Part shown: positions 1 to 7,119 of the stretch, in pieces
How positions within the stretch are numbered: position 1 is the first letter of the stretch
Layout of the letters: every line of letters begins with the position of its first letter
DNA from: an uncultured Muribaculaceae bacterium
Lineage (GTDB): Bacteria; Bacteroidota; Bacteroidia; Bacteroidales; Muribaculaceae
Length of the DNA: 9,604 bases
Reading direction: 5' to 3'
Assembly: GCA_910587355.1 (NCBI GenBank)
Contig: CAJUKF010000070.1
Coordinates: forward strand, 1-9,604
The notes under the pieces: generated by a model
The model's input: the letters and a program-made list of their open reading frames with translations, nothing else
Databases searched by the model: none
What the model was told of the DNA's origin: nothing
Position numbers and translations under genes: made by a program

Positions 1-335
1 TGTAAAACGTATATGCACCCATGCAGACTCAAAATGTCCGCTGAATAGTTACATCTTTTAAGAGAGATTGTTAAAATCAGACAATCGGCACCTAAAAATG
101 GCACTCGTCTGTGTCAAAAGATGCCGTCATGGCTGACCACTTGCTTTCTCAAACAAGAGGTCAATGTAAAAAGGGTTACCGTTTTGGAAAGCCCTATCGT
201 TAAGAACCTTTATTAAGCTCTATGATAATTCACAATATTATCTTCCCTCCTTTTGATTTTCTATGATACAGACGCATTTGTATGGGGCTGGGATTGTCCG
301 GCAATTTGTATGTATTTTTGTATGTATATAAAATT
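1..335. other. AT-rich region without a supported gene
   Basis: I see no convincing coding sequence on either strand here. The longest open stretch on the plus strand (49-216) has no good start before position 145 and resembles no family I know. Small structures are present: a 6-bp inverted repeat at 66-71/81-86, and another at 224-229/237-242 followed by a pyrimidine-rich stretch. The second could be a weak terminator for a gene entering from the left, but its stem is all A-T apart from the two closing G-C pairs. The region lies on the 3' side of a tRNA gene, a place where integrative elements often insert, but I find no second copy of the tRNA 3' end and no integrase fragment. Confidence 0.55.
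305..327. repeat. 11-bp tandem-spaced direct repeat
   Basis: The 11-mer TTTGTATGTAT occurs at 305-315 and again at 317-327, separated by one T. It sits just beyond the hairpin downstream of the tRNA gene. It may be simple slippage in AT-rich DNA; no function is evident. Confidence 0.6.
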
Positions 336-370
336 AAATCCGCTGCAAATTATTGACTTACAGCGGATTT
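336..370 (-). terminator. Probable intrinsic terminator of tRNA-Ser
   Basis: A perfect 10-bp inverted repeat (AAATCCGCTG at 336-345, CAGCGGATTT at 361-370) encloses a 15-nt loop. On the minus strand the stem is followed by a T-rich run (TTTAATTTTATATAC), and it lies about 15 nt beyond the 3' end of the tRNA gene. The position and the T-rich tail suit a Rho-independent terminator for the tRNA transcript. In the plus direction no T-run follows, so it is not a plus-strand terminator. Confidence 0.65.
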
Positions 371-384
371 GGCTTGATTGATTG

Positions 385-471
385 CGGAAAGATAGGGATT
401 CGAACCCTAGGTACCCGCAAGGGTACAACGGTTTTCGAGACCGCCCCGTTCGACCACTCCGGCATCTTTCC
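385..471 (-). tRNA. tRNA-Ser, anticodon CGA
   Basis: This is a class II tRNA that decodes the serine codon UCG. Read on the minus strand, the 7-bp acceptor stem pairs GGAAAGA (465-471) with TCTTTCC (386-392), and the discriminator base is G at 385. The T arm has the TTCGAAT loop between CCC/GGG-containing stems. The anticodon stem encloses the loop CTCGAAA, giving anticodon CGA (plus-strand 435-437). A long variable arm with a GTACCC/GGGTAC stem and TTGC loop marks it as a serine-type tRNA. The gene does not encode the 3' CCA, which must be added by nucleotidyltransferase. A36-A37-A38 follow the anticodon, the recognition sequence for MiaA, which is encoded further right in the window. The upstream TAACTTTG promoter and downstream hairpin suggest a single-gene transcript. 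Confidence 0.96.
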
Positions 472-502
472 TCATTGGTCGGTTCTTTTCAGAATTGCGG
501 TG

Positions 503-534
503 CAAAGTTATAACTTTTTTTCTTATCGTGCAAC
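503..534 (-). promoter_or_regulatory. Promoter for tRNA-Ser
   Basis: On the minus strand TAACTTTG (503-510) matches the Bacteroidetes -7 consensus TAnnTTTG exactly. Twenty bases upstream lies GTTG (531-534), one mismatch from the -33 consensus TTTG. Initiation a few bases downstream would give a leader of roughly 25 nt before the mature tRNA 5' end at 471. The CAAAGTT at 503-509 is mirrored by AACTTTG at 532-538, so the two promoter halves form an inverted repeat. Confidence 0.7.
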
Positions 535-538
535 TTTG

Positions 539-571
539 AAAGCGTTTTTTTCATCTGGTCACGCTTTTTTT
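539..571 (+). terminator. Weak plus-strand terminator-like hairpin
   Basis: A 7-bp perfect stem (AAAGCGT 539-545, ACGCTTT 561-567) with a 15-nt loop runs straight into seven T residues (565-571). On the plus strand this has the form of a Rho-independent terminator. No plus-strand gene lies immediately upstream, so it would only stop transcription entering from the left, antisense to the tRNA. It may instead be chance structure in a T-rich stretch. Confidence 0.3.
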
Positions 572-614
572 ATTGTTTTTTCGTTCTGCAGTGGCTTTTA
601 TCGGTGAGAATGAG

Positions 615-622
615 TATCTTTG
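615..622 (+). promoter_or_regulatory. Promoter -7 element of the DPP-IV operon
   Basis: TATCTTTG matches the Bacteroidetes -7 consensus TAnnTTTG. No good TTTG is seen at the -33 position. Transcription would begin near 627-630 and leave an AT-rich leader of about 80 nt before the ATG at 708. This placement also argues against the in-frame TTG at 630 as the translation start. Confidence 0.65.
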
Positions 623-707
623 CAAATAATTGCTCTTACAAGCAACTGAAGTAAGTGTCGTACTTCCTTTTCTATTATTTAAATCTGTCTCGAAATCTTC
701 TAAAATA

Positions 708-2906
708 ATGAAAATACAATATTTAGCAGCGGCTCTTTTACTGAGTTCATCCGTGAGCGCCCATGGCGCCATAGGAGGATTGCGCAACAGCGCCGTAGGA
801 GAACTTGCAGCATATTGCGCACCTCAGAGCTCCACAAATCATCCATCTCTGGTTTTTATGCCCGACGGCCAATCGTATCTGGTGCGTTCTGACGACGGTC
901 GAAGCCTGATTGTAAAGGATATAGCGACCGGTAAAGACATAAACACGCTTTTCGACGTAACACATACACGAGAGACTACCCTCCCCGACTTCGAAGGATT
1001 CATCCTGAGCCCCGACGCGTCCAAGATTATGGTATGGCGTAATTCCGAATCCATTTACCGCCGCTCGTCAACTGCTGAATATTATGTATATGAAGTGCGC
1101 TCACGCCTTCTGAAACCGCTGTCGACCGCACATCCGCGACAGAGCGTGCCCGTTTTCTCGCCAGACTCACGCATGGTGGCTTTCGTAGCCGAAAACAATA
1201 TATATGCAGCAAAACTCGATTATGGCACCGAAGTGGCGGTTACTACCGACGGCGCTCCGGGCAAAATCATAAACGGAGCCACCGACTGGGCTTACGAAGA
1301 AGAGTTCTCTGTGACCTCGCTCATTGCCTGGGCTCCAGACAACCTCACTTTATGCTACGTCCGCTTTGACGAATCGCAGGTGCCCGTCTACACCCTGCCT
1401 ATTTACGCCGGAACATGTAATCCCGACGAAAAATATGAGCTCTATCCGGGCATATGGAGCTATAAATATCCCGTAGCCGGAGCTACCAACTCGACCGTCA
1501 CGCTCCACAGCTACGATGTGGAGACGCGCAAGACCAAGCAAATAGAGCTACCCTCAGGCAGCGGATACTACATTCCCCGCATTGCATACGGTCCCAAGCC
1601 ATCGCAGCTTATGGTTGCCACCCTCAACCGCGACCAGAACCGCTACGAAATCTTTTGCTCCAACCCCAAGTCGACCGTGACAAAATCCGTATACCTCGAA
1701 GAATCAAAAGCATGGATTGAGCCAGAAGCATATGAGCAGTTGTACTTCGGCTCCGAATCTTTTGTTGTAGCCTCATCGTCCGACGGGTACACACGATTCA
1801 AGGAGTATTCATACACAGGCTCGCCTCTCAAAGATATAACAAAAGCCGAATGTGACGCCACCACATATTATGGCAGCGACGCTCTCGGCAACCATTACTT
1901 TCAGGCCGCTGCACCCACTCCGATGGACCGTACGGTATACCGTCTTGACCGCAAAGGCATCTACACCGCCGTATCAAGCGAAGAAGGCACAACCAACGCC
2001 ACTTTCGCCCCCGGATGCAAATATATGCTCAAGAACTATAGTTCCATCAAAAATGTACCGGTCTACAGTCTCTGCAAAGCCGACGGTAAGGAAATCCGTA
2101 CCCTCGAAGACAACAAGACTTTCGAGTCGAAAGTCTCTGCTCTTCTGCCTCTGAAAGAATTCATCAAAGTTCCCGGCGGTGACGGCACCGAGATGAACGG
2201 CTATATCGTGAAGCCACGCGATTTCAATCCTTCGAAGAAATATCCCGTAATCATGAGCCAGTACAGCGGACCCGGTTCGCAACAGGTGCTCAACCGCTGG
2301 TCGTTCGACTGGGAGGCTTACTTTGCCTCACGTGGGTTCATTATAATATGTGTCGACGGACGTGGCACGGGTGGCCGAGGCACCGCGTACCGCACAGCCG
2401 TCTACAAGAACCTCGGCCATTACGAGACAATTGACCAGATGGCCGCCGCACGCTATGCGGCATCGCTCCCCTATGTCGACGGTTCGAAAATCGGCATCTA
2501 CGGCTGGAGCTTCGGCGGATACGAAACCCTTATGGCCGCTTCGGCCGACAGCTGCCCTTATGCCGCAGCCGTATCAGTGGCCCCGGTTACAGACTGGCGC
2601 TTTTACGACAGTATTTACACAGAGCGTTACATGCTCACCCCACAGCAAAACGAACGCGGCTATACCGAAGGCTCTGCTATTGGCCGCGCTCTGCATCTCG
2701 CATGTCCGCTGCTGATAATGTACGGCACGGCCGATGACAATGTGCACCCGGCCAACAGCCTCCAGTATGTGTCCACACTCCAGAGCGCCGGCATTCTTTG
2801 CGACATGTTCGTATTCCCGCAGAAAAACCACTCCATAAACGGCTGCAACGCCCGTCAGGTGGTCTATGCCCGAATGCTCTCTTTCTTCGAAGAAAAACTG
2901 AAATAA
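708..2906 (+). CDS. dpp4: Secreted dipeptidyl peptidase IV (S9B family)
   Basis: A serine exopeptidase that removes X-Pro and X-Ala dipeptides from peptide N-termini, probably in the periplasm or on the outer surface. I take the ATG at 708 as start (732 aa), because a clear signal peptide follows: a K near the N-terminus, hydrophobic residues 5-17 and a VSA|HG cleavage site near residue 18. An in-frame TTG at 630 would add 26 residues ahead of it and almost coincides with the predicted transcription start. Residues 40-480 form the beta-propeller and contain DWAYEEE (193-199), whose last two glutamates match the pair that binds the substrate N-terminus in human DPP4. The C-terminal alpha/beta hydrolase domain has GWSFGGY with nucleophile Ser601, Asp676 in GTADDNVH, His708 in KNHS, Tyr519 in the oxyanion loop (QYSGPGSQ) and the YDSIYTERYM motif (633-642). 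The length is normal and all catalytic residues are present. It is first in a tight operon, 3 bp before the next gene. Confidence 0.95.
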   Translation: MKIQYLAAALLLSSSVSAHGAIGGLRNSAVGELAAYCAPQSSTNHPSLVFMPDGQSYLVRSDDGRSLIVKDIATGKDINTLFDVTHTRETTLPDFEGFILSPDASKIMVWRNSESIYRRSSTAEYYVYEVRSRLLKPLSTAHPRQSVPVFSPDSRMVAFVAENNIYAAKLDYGTEVAVTTDGAPGKIINGATDWAYEEEFSVTSLIAWAPDNLTLCYVRFDESQVPVYTLPIYAGTCNPDEKYELYPGIWSYKYPVAGATNSTVTLHSYDVETRKTKQIELPSGSGYYIPRIAYGPKPSQLMVATLNRDQNRYEIFCSNPKSTVTKSVYLEESKAWIEPEAYEQLYFGSESFVVASSSDGYTRFKEYSYTGSPLKDITKAECDATTYYGSDALGNHYFQAAAPTPMDRTVYRLDRKGIYTAVSSEEGTTNATFAPGCKYMLKNYSSIKNVPVYSLCKADGKEIRTLEDNKTFESKVSALLPLKEFIKVPGGDGTEMNGYIVKPRDFNPSKKYPVIMSQYSGPGSQQVLNRWSFDWEAYFASRGFIIICVDGRGTGGRGTAYRTAVYKNLGHYETIDQMAAARYAASLPYVDGSKIGIYGWSFGGYETLMAASADSCPYAAAVSVAPVTDWRFYDSIYTERYMLTPQQNERGYTEGSAIGRALHLACPLLIMYGTADDNVHPANSLQYVSTLQSAGILCDMFVFPQKNHSINGCNARQVVYARMLSFFEEKLK

Positions 2907-2909
2907 GTC

Positions 2910-4232
2910 ATGTCTGAAAACGACAGAACAGAACTTAAACGTACCGATATAGCTCTGAGCGCACTCTGGGCCAACTGGGCCCTTGCCTACGGAGCCATTA
3001 CACTACCTCTGGTACTTGCCATATTCGTCCCGAGGATATGGATACCCTTCATCTGCCTTGCCGGAGCATATATAGTGAGAGTGATGATACGGCGCAACCT
3101 CACGAGTCACGTAAGCGCATGCTCGCTTGTCGTTAACCTCGCTCACCGCGTGCTCCTGCTGTCGGCTCTGGTGATGTTCTTTGTTGTGATAATATATACC
3201 GACTGGCTTGTGCCCACGGTCATACATCTCGAGCTATACAACACCGAGCTGCCTTTTGTCACATGTCTGGTGATATTCCCGATACTTGCGATTGTAGCCG
3301 CCATAACACTTTACACAGGACTCAACAACCGCATATGCCGTGAATGCCAGCGGCGGCACGGCTTCTATGCCGGCGACAGTGTCGTGGCAACCCTCTATTA
3401 CCGGGATTCGAAGTATCAGGCAATGGTACTCCTTGTGCTGGCTCTGACGCTCGGCGCAATCGAATACTGGTATTATTTCTCGCGTTATATAAACGCGAGT
3501 CTTAATTCTCCCGACCTCTTTTTCTTCAATTACATGCCTTTGGGCGTATATGTCCTCTCGCTGTTTTTCATGTGGCAGCGCTACAAATCAATGCAGGCCA
3601 TTTACTCTGCAATCGAGGAGCGTCAGCCCGGTGCGAAAGGTTCGACAGTGCTCAGATATCTCATTTTCTGCGACGACGATTTGCTGCTTAAGCAGGATAA
3701 AAACGGAATCTGGGACACTCCTGCCATTGCAGTCACAGGGCGCACGCACACTGTACGACCCAAAGAAGCCGCCGACATACTCGACAATATAGAAGGCATA
3801 ACCGACGCGCACATAAAATATCTGTACTCTAACGAAGGCTTTGCCCGCGGTTCGAATATGATTCATTTCTCGGCCTTTATACCCGAGAGTCGTAAAGAAA
3901 GACTGCTGAAGCCTGATTATCAGTGGTTCACCCCCTATATGCTCGATGTATCGCTTGCCGCAGGAGTCATCCAGCATCACCTTGCCAATGAACTCTATCG
4001 CATCCACACCATGACTATGGCGTGGAAAACCTACGACCGCAACGGACATCGTCTCTATGCAATCAAACATTATCGTCCGACATTCCGCTTCCGCGATATG
4101 AAAGACTGGGATATAGACTACAACGATTCGACATGGTTTGATATAGCGGCCAACAACAAAGACGGGCATTTCTTCCGCACGAAGCAGTTCCTGAGTAAAA
4201 TCACCGATATTTTCCGTTCCCGCAAATCCTGA
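2910..4232 (+). CDS. Six-TM protein with degenerate Nudix-like domain
   Basis: I do not recognise this 440-aa protein as a named family. The N-terminal half is an integral inner-membrane domain with about six hydrophobic segments (roughly 27-42, 44-60, 80-98, 116-137, 171-190, 207-222). A Cys pair, CRECQ (143-147), sits in the loop after the fourth segment. Residues 225-440 are soluble. Part of this region (about 247-365) reads like a Nudix hydrolase: a strand followed by DDDLLLKQDKNGIWDTP (255-271), then KEAADILDNIEGI (285-297), a strand near MIHFSAFIP (317-325) and YQWFTPYMLD (337-346), which resembles the Nudix W-x-x-x-x-x-L segment. In the place of the Nudix-box REUxEExGU it has DILDNIEGI, so the hydrophobic and glycine positions remain but the metal-binding glutamates do not. 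If the fold is right, it would bind a ligand or partner rather than hydrolyse one. It lies 3 bp after dpp4 and 1 bp before miaA, so coupling is likely. Existence of the gene is near certain; the Nudix reading is my inference. Confidence 0.9.
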   Translation: MSENDRTELKRTDIALSALWANWALAYGAITLPLVLAIFVPRIWIPFICLAGAYIVRVMIRRNLTSHVSACSLVVNLAHRVLLLSALVMFFVVIIYTDWLVPTVIHLELYNTELPFVTCLVIFPILAIVAAITLYTGLNNRICRECQRRHGFYAGDSVVATLYYRDSKYQAMVLLVLALTLGAIEYWYYFSRYINASLNSPDLFFFNYMPLGVYVLSLFFMWQRYKSMQAIYSAIEERQPGAKGSTVLRYLIFCDDDLLLKQDKNGIWDTPAIAVTGRTHTVRPKEAADILDNIEGITDAHIKYLYSNEGFARGSNMIHFSAFIPESRKERLLKPDYQWFTPYMLDVSLAAGVIQHHLANELYRIHTMTMAWKTYDRNGHRLYAIKHYRPTFRFRDMKDWDIDYNDSTWFDIAANNKDGHFFRTKQFLSKITDIFRSRKS

Positions 4233-4233
4233 A

Positions 4234-5175
4234 ATGACGGGCAAATTACCGATAATAGCCATAGTCGGCCCTACTGCATGCGGCAAGACACACCGTGGAG
4301 TGGCACTCGCACGTCATTTGGACGGCGAGATTGTGAGTGCAGACTCTCGTCAGGTCTACCGGGGCATGGACATAGGCACAGGCAAAGACCTGGGAGAATA
4401 CGGCGACATTCCCTATCATCTTATCGACATAGCCCCGGCAGGGTATAAATACAATCTCTACGAATATCTGCGAGATGCCCGTAAGGCGATTGAGGAAATA
4501 CGGGCACGAGGACGTATGCCGATTGTCGTCGGTGGGACGGGTCTCTATGTCGAGTCGCTGCTCAAAGGCATGAATCTTGCCGAAGTGCCGTACAACACCG
4601 ACCTCCGACACGCGCTCGAAGACAAGTCGCTCGACGAACTGACGGCAATACTGTCTTCAATGAAGCGCCTGCACAACACCACGGATGTGGACACTGCCCA
4701 GCGTGCAGTGCGCGCCATTGAAATAGAGGCATATTACGCCGAGCACCCCGATGCAGCAGCTGCCGCCAAAGAGCCGCAGCCGCTCGATGCCATTATAATA
4801 GGTATCGACATACCCCGTGAAGAACGCCGCCGCCTTATCTCGGAGCGTATGCGTCGCCGCTTCGACAGCGAAAATATGCTCGCCGAGGTTGAAGGGCTTC
4901 TCGCATCCGGAATCAATCCTGACGACCTGATTTATTATGGTCTCGAATACAAATATCTCACTCTCTGTATCACAGGCCGCCTCAGCCGTGCCGACATGGA
5001 GCAAGAACTCGAGACAGCCATACATCAGTTTGCAAAACGTCAGATGACGTGGTTCAGAGGCATGGAGCGTCGGGGCTTCCACATCGACTGGTTGCCTTAT
5101 AATCTGAGCAACGAGGAATTCTGCTCGCGCACAGCCTCCCTCATAGACACGTGGAAAGAGAGAAACGCAAAATGA
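4234..5175 (+). CDS. miaA: tRNA dimethylallyltransferase MiaA
   Basis: Transfers a dimethylallyl group from DMAPP to N6 of A37 in tRNAs that read UNN codons, the first step to i6A/ms2i6A. The 313-aa length is normal. Motifs seen: P-loop GPTACGKT (12-19), SADSRQVYRGMDIGTGK (35-51) with the catalytic-aspartate region, VVGGTGLYVESLL (98-110), the DTAQRAVRAIEI segment (153-164), and the C-terminal AKRQMTWFRGMERRGFH (267-283). The C-terminal region carries YYGLEYKYLTL in place of the GYKE/GYRQ form common in other bacteria; my recollection is that Bacteroidota often carry two miaA paralogues, and this variant may mark one of them. The start ATG lies one base after the preceding stop codon, and its own stop overlaps the next start, so expression is probably coupled. 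The tRNA-Ser(CGA) in this window has the A36-A37-A38 sequence the enzyme requires. Confidence 0.96.
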   Translation: MTGKLPIIAIVGPTACGKTHRGVALARHLDGEIVSADSRQVYRGMDIGTGKDLGEYGDIPYHLIDIAPAGYKYNLYEYLRDARKAIEEIRARGRMPIVVGGTGLYVESLLKGMNLAEVPYNTDLRHALEDKSLDELTAILSSMKRLHNTTDVDTAQRAVRAIEIEAYYAEHPDAAAAAKEPQPLDAIIIGIDIPREERRRLISERMRRRFDSENMLAEVEGLLASGINPDDLIYYGLEYKYLTLCITGRLSRADMEQELETAIHQFAKRQMTWFRGMERRGFHIDWLPYNLSNEEFCSRTASLIDTWKERNAK

Positions 5176-6113
5176 GACCAAATGAATACAACGGGTTTGT
5201 ACATAGGCTACTACTGACTGTCGGGGTGTTGGTATGCGCCACTATAGCAGTTGCAGAAACAAATCTTGCCCAAATCGGTGCAGACTGTTCGTCTCTGGAA
5301 TATCATCTTCGCCTCGAACCTCTGAAGAATACCGACAGCCAATGTTCCCTTGTATGGAATTATACCGACAGCGCAAACTATCGCTCCCTCCGGTACCTGA
5401 TACCTTCGCTCACATCCAGCGACAATCTCTCAGGTTTTGAAAGCCGATATGAACTGTCAGAGTGTAAAAATGGTACAGAACGTGTACTCGCACAAGGCTC
5501 TTTCCGTGATTCGTACACTTCCCGGCCGGCCCTCTCGGCCATGCTCCGTGTCCTTCCGGAATCTGCATGCATAGAACTCGGCACAGGAAAAGCTGCTGTA
5601 TCAGTTCCCGTACCCTACTCCCATATAAATTCGTTTGCCGGGTACAGATGCAGCCATGCACTCCGGGAGCTTCGCAACGATATCACTGCTCAGCGCACAT
5701 CTGTGCCTGAAAAAACGAGATTCCAGTCTCTCGACACCCTCCGCTCATATATAGCAGCCTCTAAAGACGCATATGAATCTTTCTGGACCTATCTCGACCG
5801 CGATACAGACATAACGAAAGCTGTGCCAGGCGCCAGATACACACTCGCCACAGTGTCTGACGGACACGGCTCCTATGAAATCATTTACCTCGATGGCATA
5901 GGCCATGAGACCTCTCTCTGGGAACCCCTTACAATTAAAGGGCATCTCTATCCTACAATTTTCGCCGACCACTTCAATCTGCAATGGAGCGACCTATACG
6001 GCCGCGAAGCTGACCCCGAAGCCAATGCATACATAGAGCTTCAAGGTACCATCCTCAGACTATCTTTCCCTCTGCTGAAAAGCTCGATGCGATTCAGCCG
6101 CATACCTAAATAA
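5172..6113 (+). CDS. Secreted protein of unknown function
   Basis: The 313-aa product starts with ATG at 5172, overlapping the miaA stop as ATGA; an in-frame GTG at 5151 would add seven residues inside miaA and is less likely. A purine-rich stretch (GGAAAGAGAG, 5153-5162) precedes the start and could aid ribosome binding. The N-terminus is a Sec signal peptide: R and H around 1-12, hydrophobic 13-25 and a probable AVA|ET cleavage after residue 28. Cys22 lies within the hydrophobic core, but the residue before it is V, so this is not a standard lipobox. The mature part has no membrane segment and contains five cysteines (39, 58, 98, 133, 160). Residues 40-140 are rich in alternating strand-like segments and may be a beta-sandwich; residues 187-215 look helical. 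I do not recognise a family. With dpp4 at the other end of the operon, a cell-envelope or periplasmic role is plausible but not shown. Confidence 0.88.
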   Translation: MRPNEYNGFVHRLLLTVGVLVCATIAVAETNLAQIGADCSSLEYHLRLEPLKNTDSQCSLVWNYTDSANYRSLRYLIPSLTSSDNLSGFESRYELSECKNGTERVLAQGSFRDSYTSRPALSAMLRVLPESACIELGTGKAAVSVPVPYSHINSFAGYRCSHALRELRNDITAQRTSVPEKTRFQSLDTLRSYIAASKDAYESFWTYLDRDTDITKAVPGARYTLATVSDGHGSYEIIYLDGIGHETSLWEPLTIKGHLYPTIFADHFNLQWSDLYGREADPEANAYIELQGTILRLSFPLLKSSMRFSRIPK

Positions 6114-6147
6114 AAAACGCCTCCGCAGTCGTGCAGAGACGTTTTTT
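6112..6147 (-). terminator. Intrinsic terminator between convergent genes
   Basis: The arms AAAAAACG-C-CTC-C-GCA (6112-6125) and TGC-A-GAG-A-CGTTTTTT (6132-6147, with small offsets) form a long stem around a GTCG loop. On the minus strand the two irregular positions become T-G wobbles, so the stem is continuous in RNA from the fabD strand and ends in TTTTTT. On the plus strand the same positions are C-A mismatches, yet a T6 tail is also present, so it probably works in both directions. It starts inside the stop codon of the unknown secreted protein gene and lies about 23 bp beyond the fabD stop. Confidence 0.8.
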
Positions 6148-6169
6148 CTGTGATTTTTCAGATTCAGGA

Positions 6170-7048
6170 TTACTGAAGGCCCGAAACAGCCACTTCCTTG
6201 TCGATTTTCGACACGAGACCCTGAAGCACTTTGCCCGGACCGAGTTCTACGAACTCTGTGGCACCGTCGGCAATCATATTGCGCACGGTCTGTGTCCAGC
6301 GTACGGGAGCTGTAAGCTGAGCGATGAGGTTGCCCTTGATTTCAGCGGGGTCGGTGTGGGGAAGAGCGTCGACATTCTGATAAACGGGGCAAAGAGGAGT
6401 GTGGAATTCGGTGTGGTCGATAGCTTCGGCAAGCTCGGCACGGGCAGGCTCCATGCAGGGCGAGTGGAAGGCGCCGCCTACTTTGAGACGCAGAGCGCGT
6501 TTGGCTCCGGCAGCCTTGAGTTTCTCACAGGCAGCCTCAACAGCAGGAACTTCACCCGATATCACAATCTGACCGGGACAGTTATAATTGGCGCAGACAA
6601 CAACACCATCGATACCGTTGCATATTTCCTCTACGGTCTCGTCGGGGAGGGCAATCACGGCAGCCATTGTCGATTCCTTGATTTCACATGCTTTCTGCAT
6701 GGCGTTGGCACGGGCAGCCACCAGACGAAGACCGTCTTCGAAGCCGAGAGCGCCTGCGGCTACGAGAGCCGAGAATTCGCCGAGCGAATGACCGGCAACC
6801 ATCGAAGGATTGAACTCAGCACCGAGCGATTTGGCGAGAATCACAGAGTGGAGAAATATGGCGGGCTGTGTCACCTTTGTCTGACGGAGGTCTTCATCAG
6901 TGCCTTCAAACATCAGGTCGGTGATGCGGAAACCGAGTATGTCGTTTGCTTTTTCAAATAATTCGTGAGCCTCCGCGTTGTTGTCGTAAAGGTCTTTGCC
7001 CATTCCGACAAACTGTGCGCCCTGGCCAGGGAAAACGAATGCTTTCAT
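6170..7048 (-). CDS. fabD: Malonyl-CoA:ACP transacylase FabD
   Basis: Moves the malonyl group from CoA to acyl carrier protein, supplying the extender unit for type II fatty-acid synthesis in the cytoplasm. The 292-aa protein is close to the usual bacterial length. It has the N-terminal FPGQGAQ (6-12), the nucleophile elbow GHSLGE with Ser88, Arg113 in VAARANAMQ (the arginine that binds the malonyl carboxylate in E. coli FabD), CANYNCPGQIVISG (152-165), His195 in GGAFHSP as the catalytic partner, and the C-terminal ELGPGKVLQGL. The ATG at 7048 gives the canonical MKAFVFPGQG start; a leader of about 30 nt has no clear Shine-Dalgarno, as usual in this phylum. The gene is convergent with the dpp4-miaA operon and divergent from tatA, and appears monocistronic. 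Confidence 0.97.
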   Translation of the reverse strand: MKAFVFPGQGAQFVGMGKDLYDNNAEAHELFEKANDILGFRITDLMFEGTDEDLRQTKVTQPAIFLHSVILAKSLGAEFNPSMVAGHSLGEFSALVAAGALGFEDGLRLVAARANAMQKACEIKESTMAAVIALPDETVEEICNGIDGVVVCANYNCPGQIVISGEVPAVEAACEKLKAAGAKRALRLKVGGAFHSPCMEPARAELAEAIDHTEFHTPLCPVYQNVDALPHTDPAEIKGNLIAQLTAPVRWTQTVRNMIADGATEFVELGPGKVLQGLVSKIDKEVAVSGLQ

Positions 7049-7082
7049 ATTGTTGGTTTATTAAATATCCTAAAAAACGCCG

Positions 7083-7090
7083 CAAAGTTA
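7083..7090 (-). promoter_or_regulatory. Promoter -7 element of fabD
   Basis: On the minus strand TAACTTTG is an exact match to the Bacteroidetes -7 consensus TAnnTTTG and is identical to the motif upstream of the tRNA-Ser gene. It lies about 35 bp from the fabD start. No clear TTTG appears at -33; A-rich tracts occupy the spacer instead. Confidence 0.7.
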
Positions 7091-7119
7091 CGCATTTTTT
7101 TCGATTTTTTCGTAACTTT
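7084..7119. repeat. 9-bp inverted repeat spanning divergent promoters
   Basis: AAAGTTACG (7084-7092) and CGTAACTTT (7111-7119) are perfect inverse complements around an 18-bp T-rich centre containing T7 and T6 runs broken by CGA. Each arm holds most of one -7 element, one facing fabD and one facing tatA. The symmetry could simply reflect two similar promoters placed back to back, or could be a regulator site. Confidence 0.7.

Noticed and set aside
49..216. Open plus-strand stretch that might be a gene remnant
   Set aside because: It has no suitable start, an unusual composition and no recognisable motif; 56 codons without a stop is not rare.
300..400. Integration (att) site at the tRNA-Ser 3' end
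   Set aside because: No duplicate of the tRNA 3' sequence, integrase or mobility gene is visible in the window. The hairpin is better explained as the tRNA terminator.
353..607. 84-codon plus-strand open frame
   Set aside because: It runs antisense through the whole tRNA-Ser gene and its promoter, and its translation is low in complexity with no family likeness.
630..707. 26-residue N-terminal extension of DPP-IV from a TTG start
   Set aside because: It would sit in front of a normal signal peptide, and the predicted transcription start falls at almost the same base. The ATG at 708 explains the protein better.
3588..4286. 232-codon minus-strand open frame
   Set aside because: It lies antisense to the soluble half of the membrane protein and the start of miaA, and has no recognisable motif or promoter.
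6131..6961. 276-codon plus-strand open frame opposite fabD
   Set aside because: It is the antisense shadow of fabD, whose motifs are complete on the minus strand.
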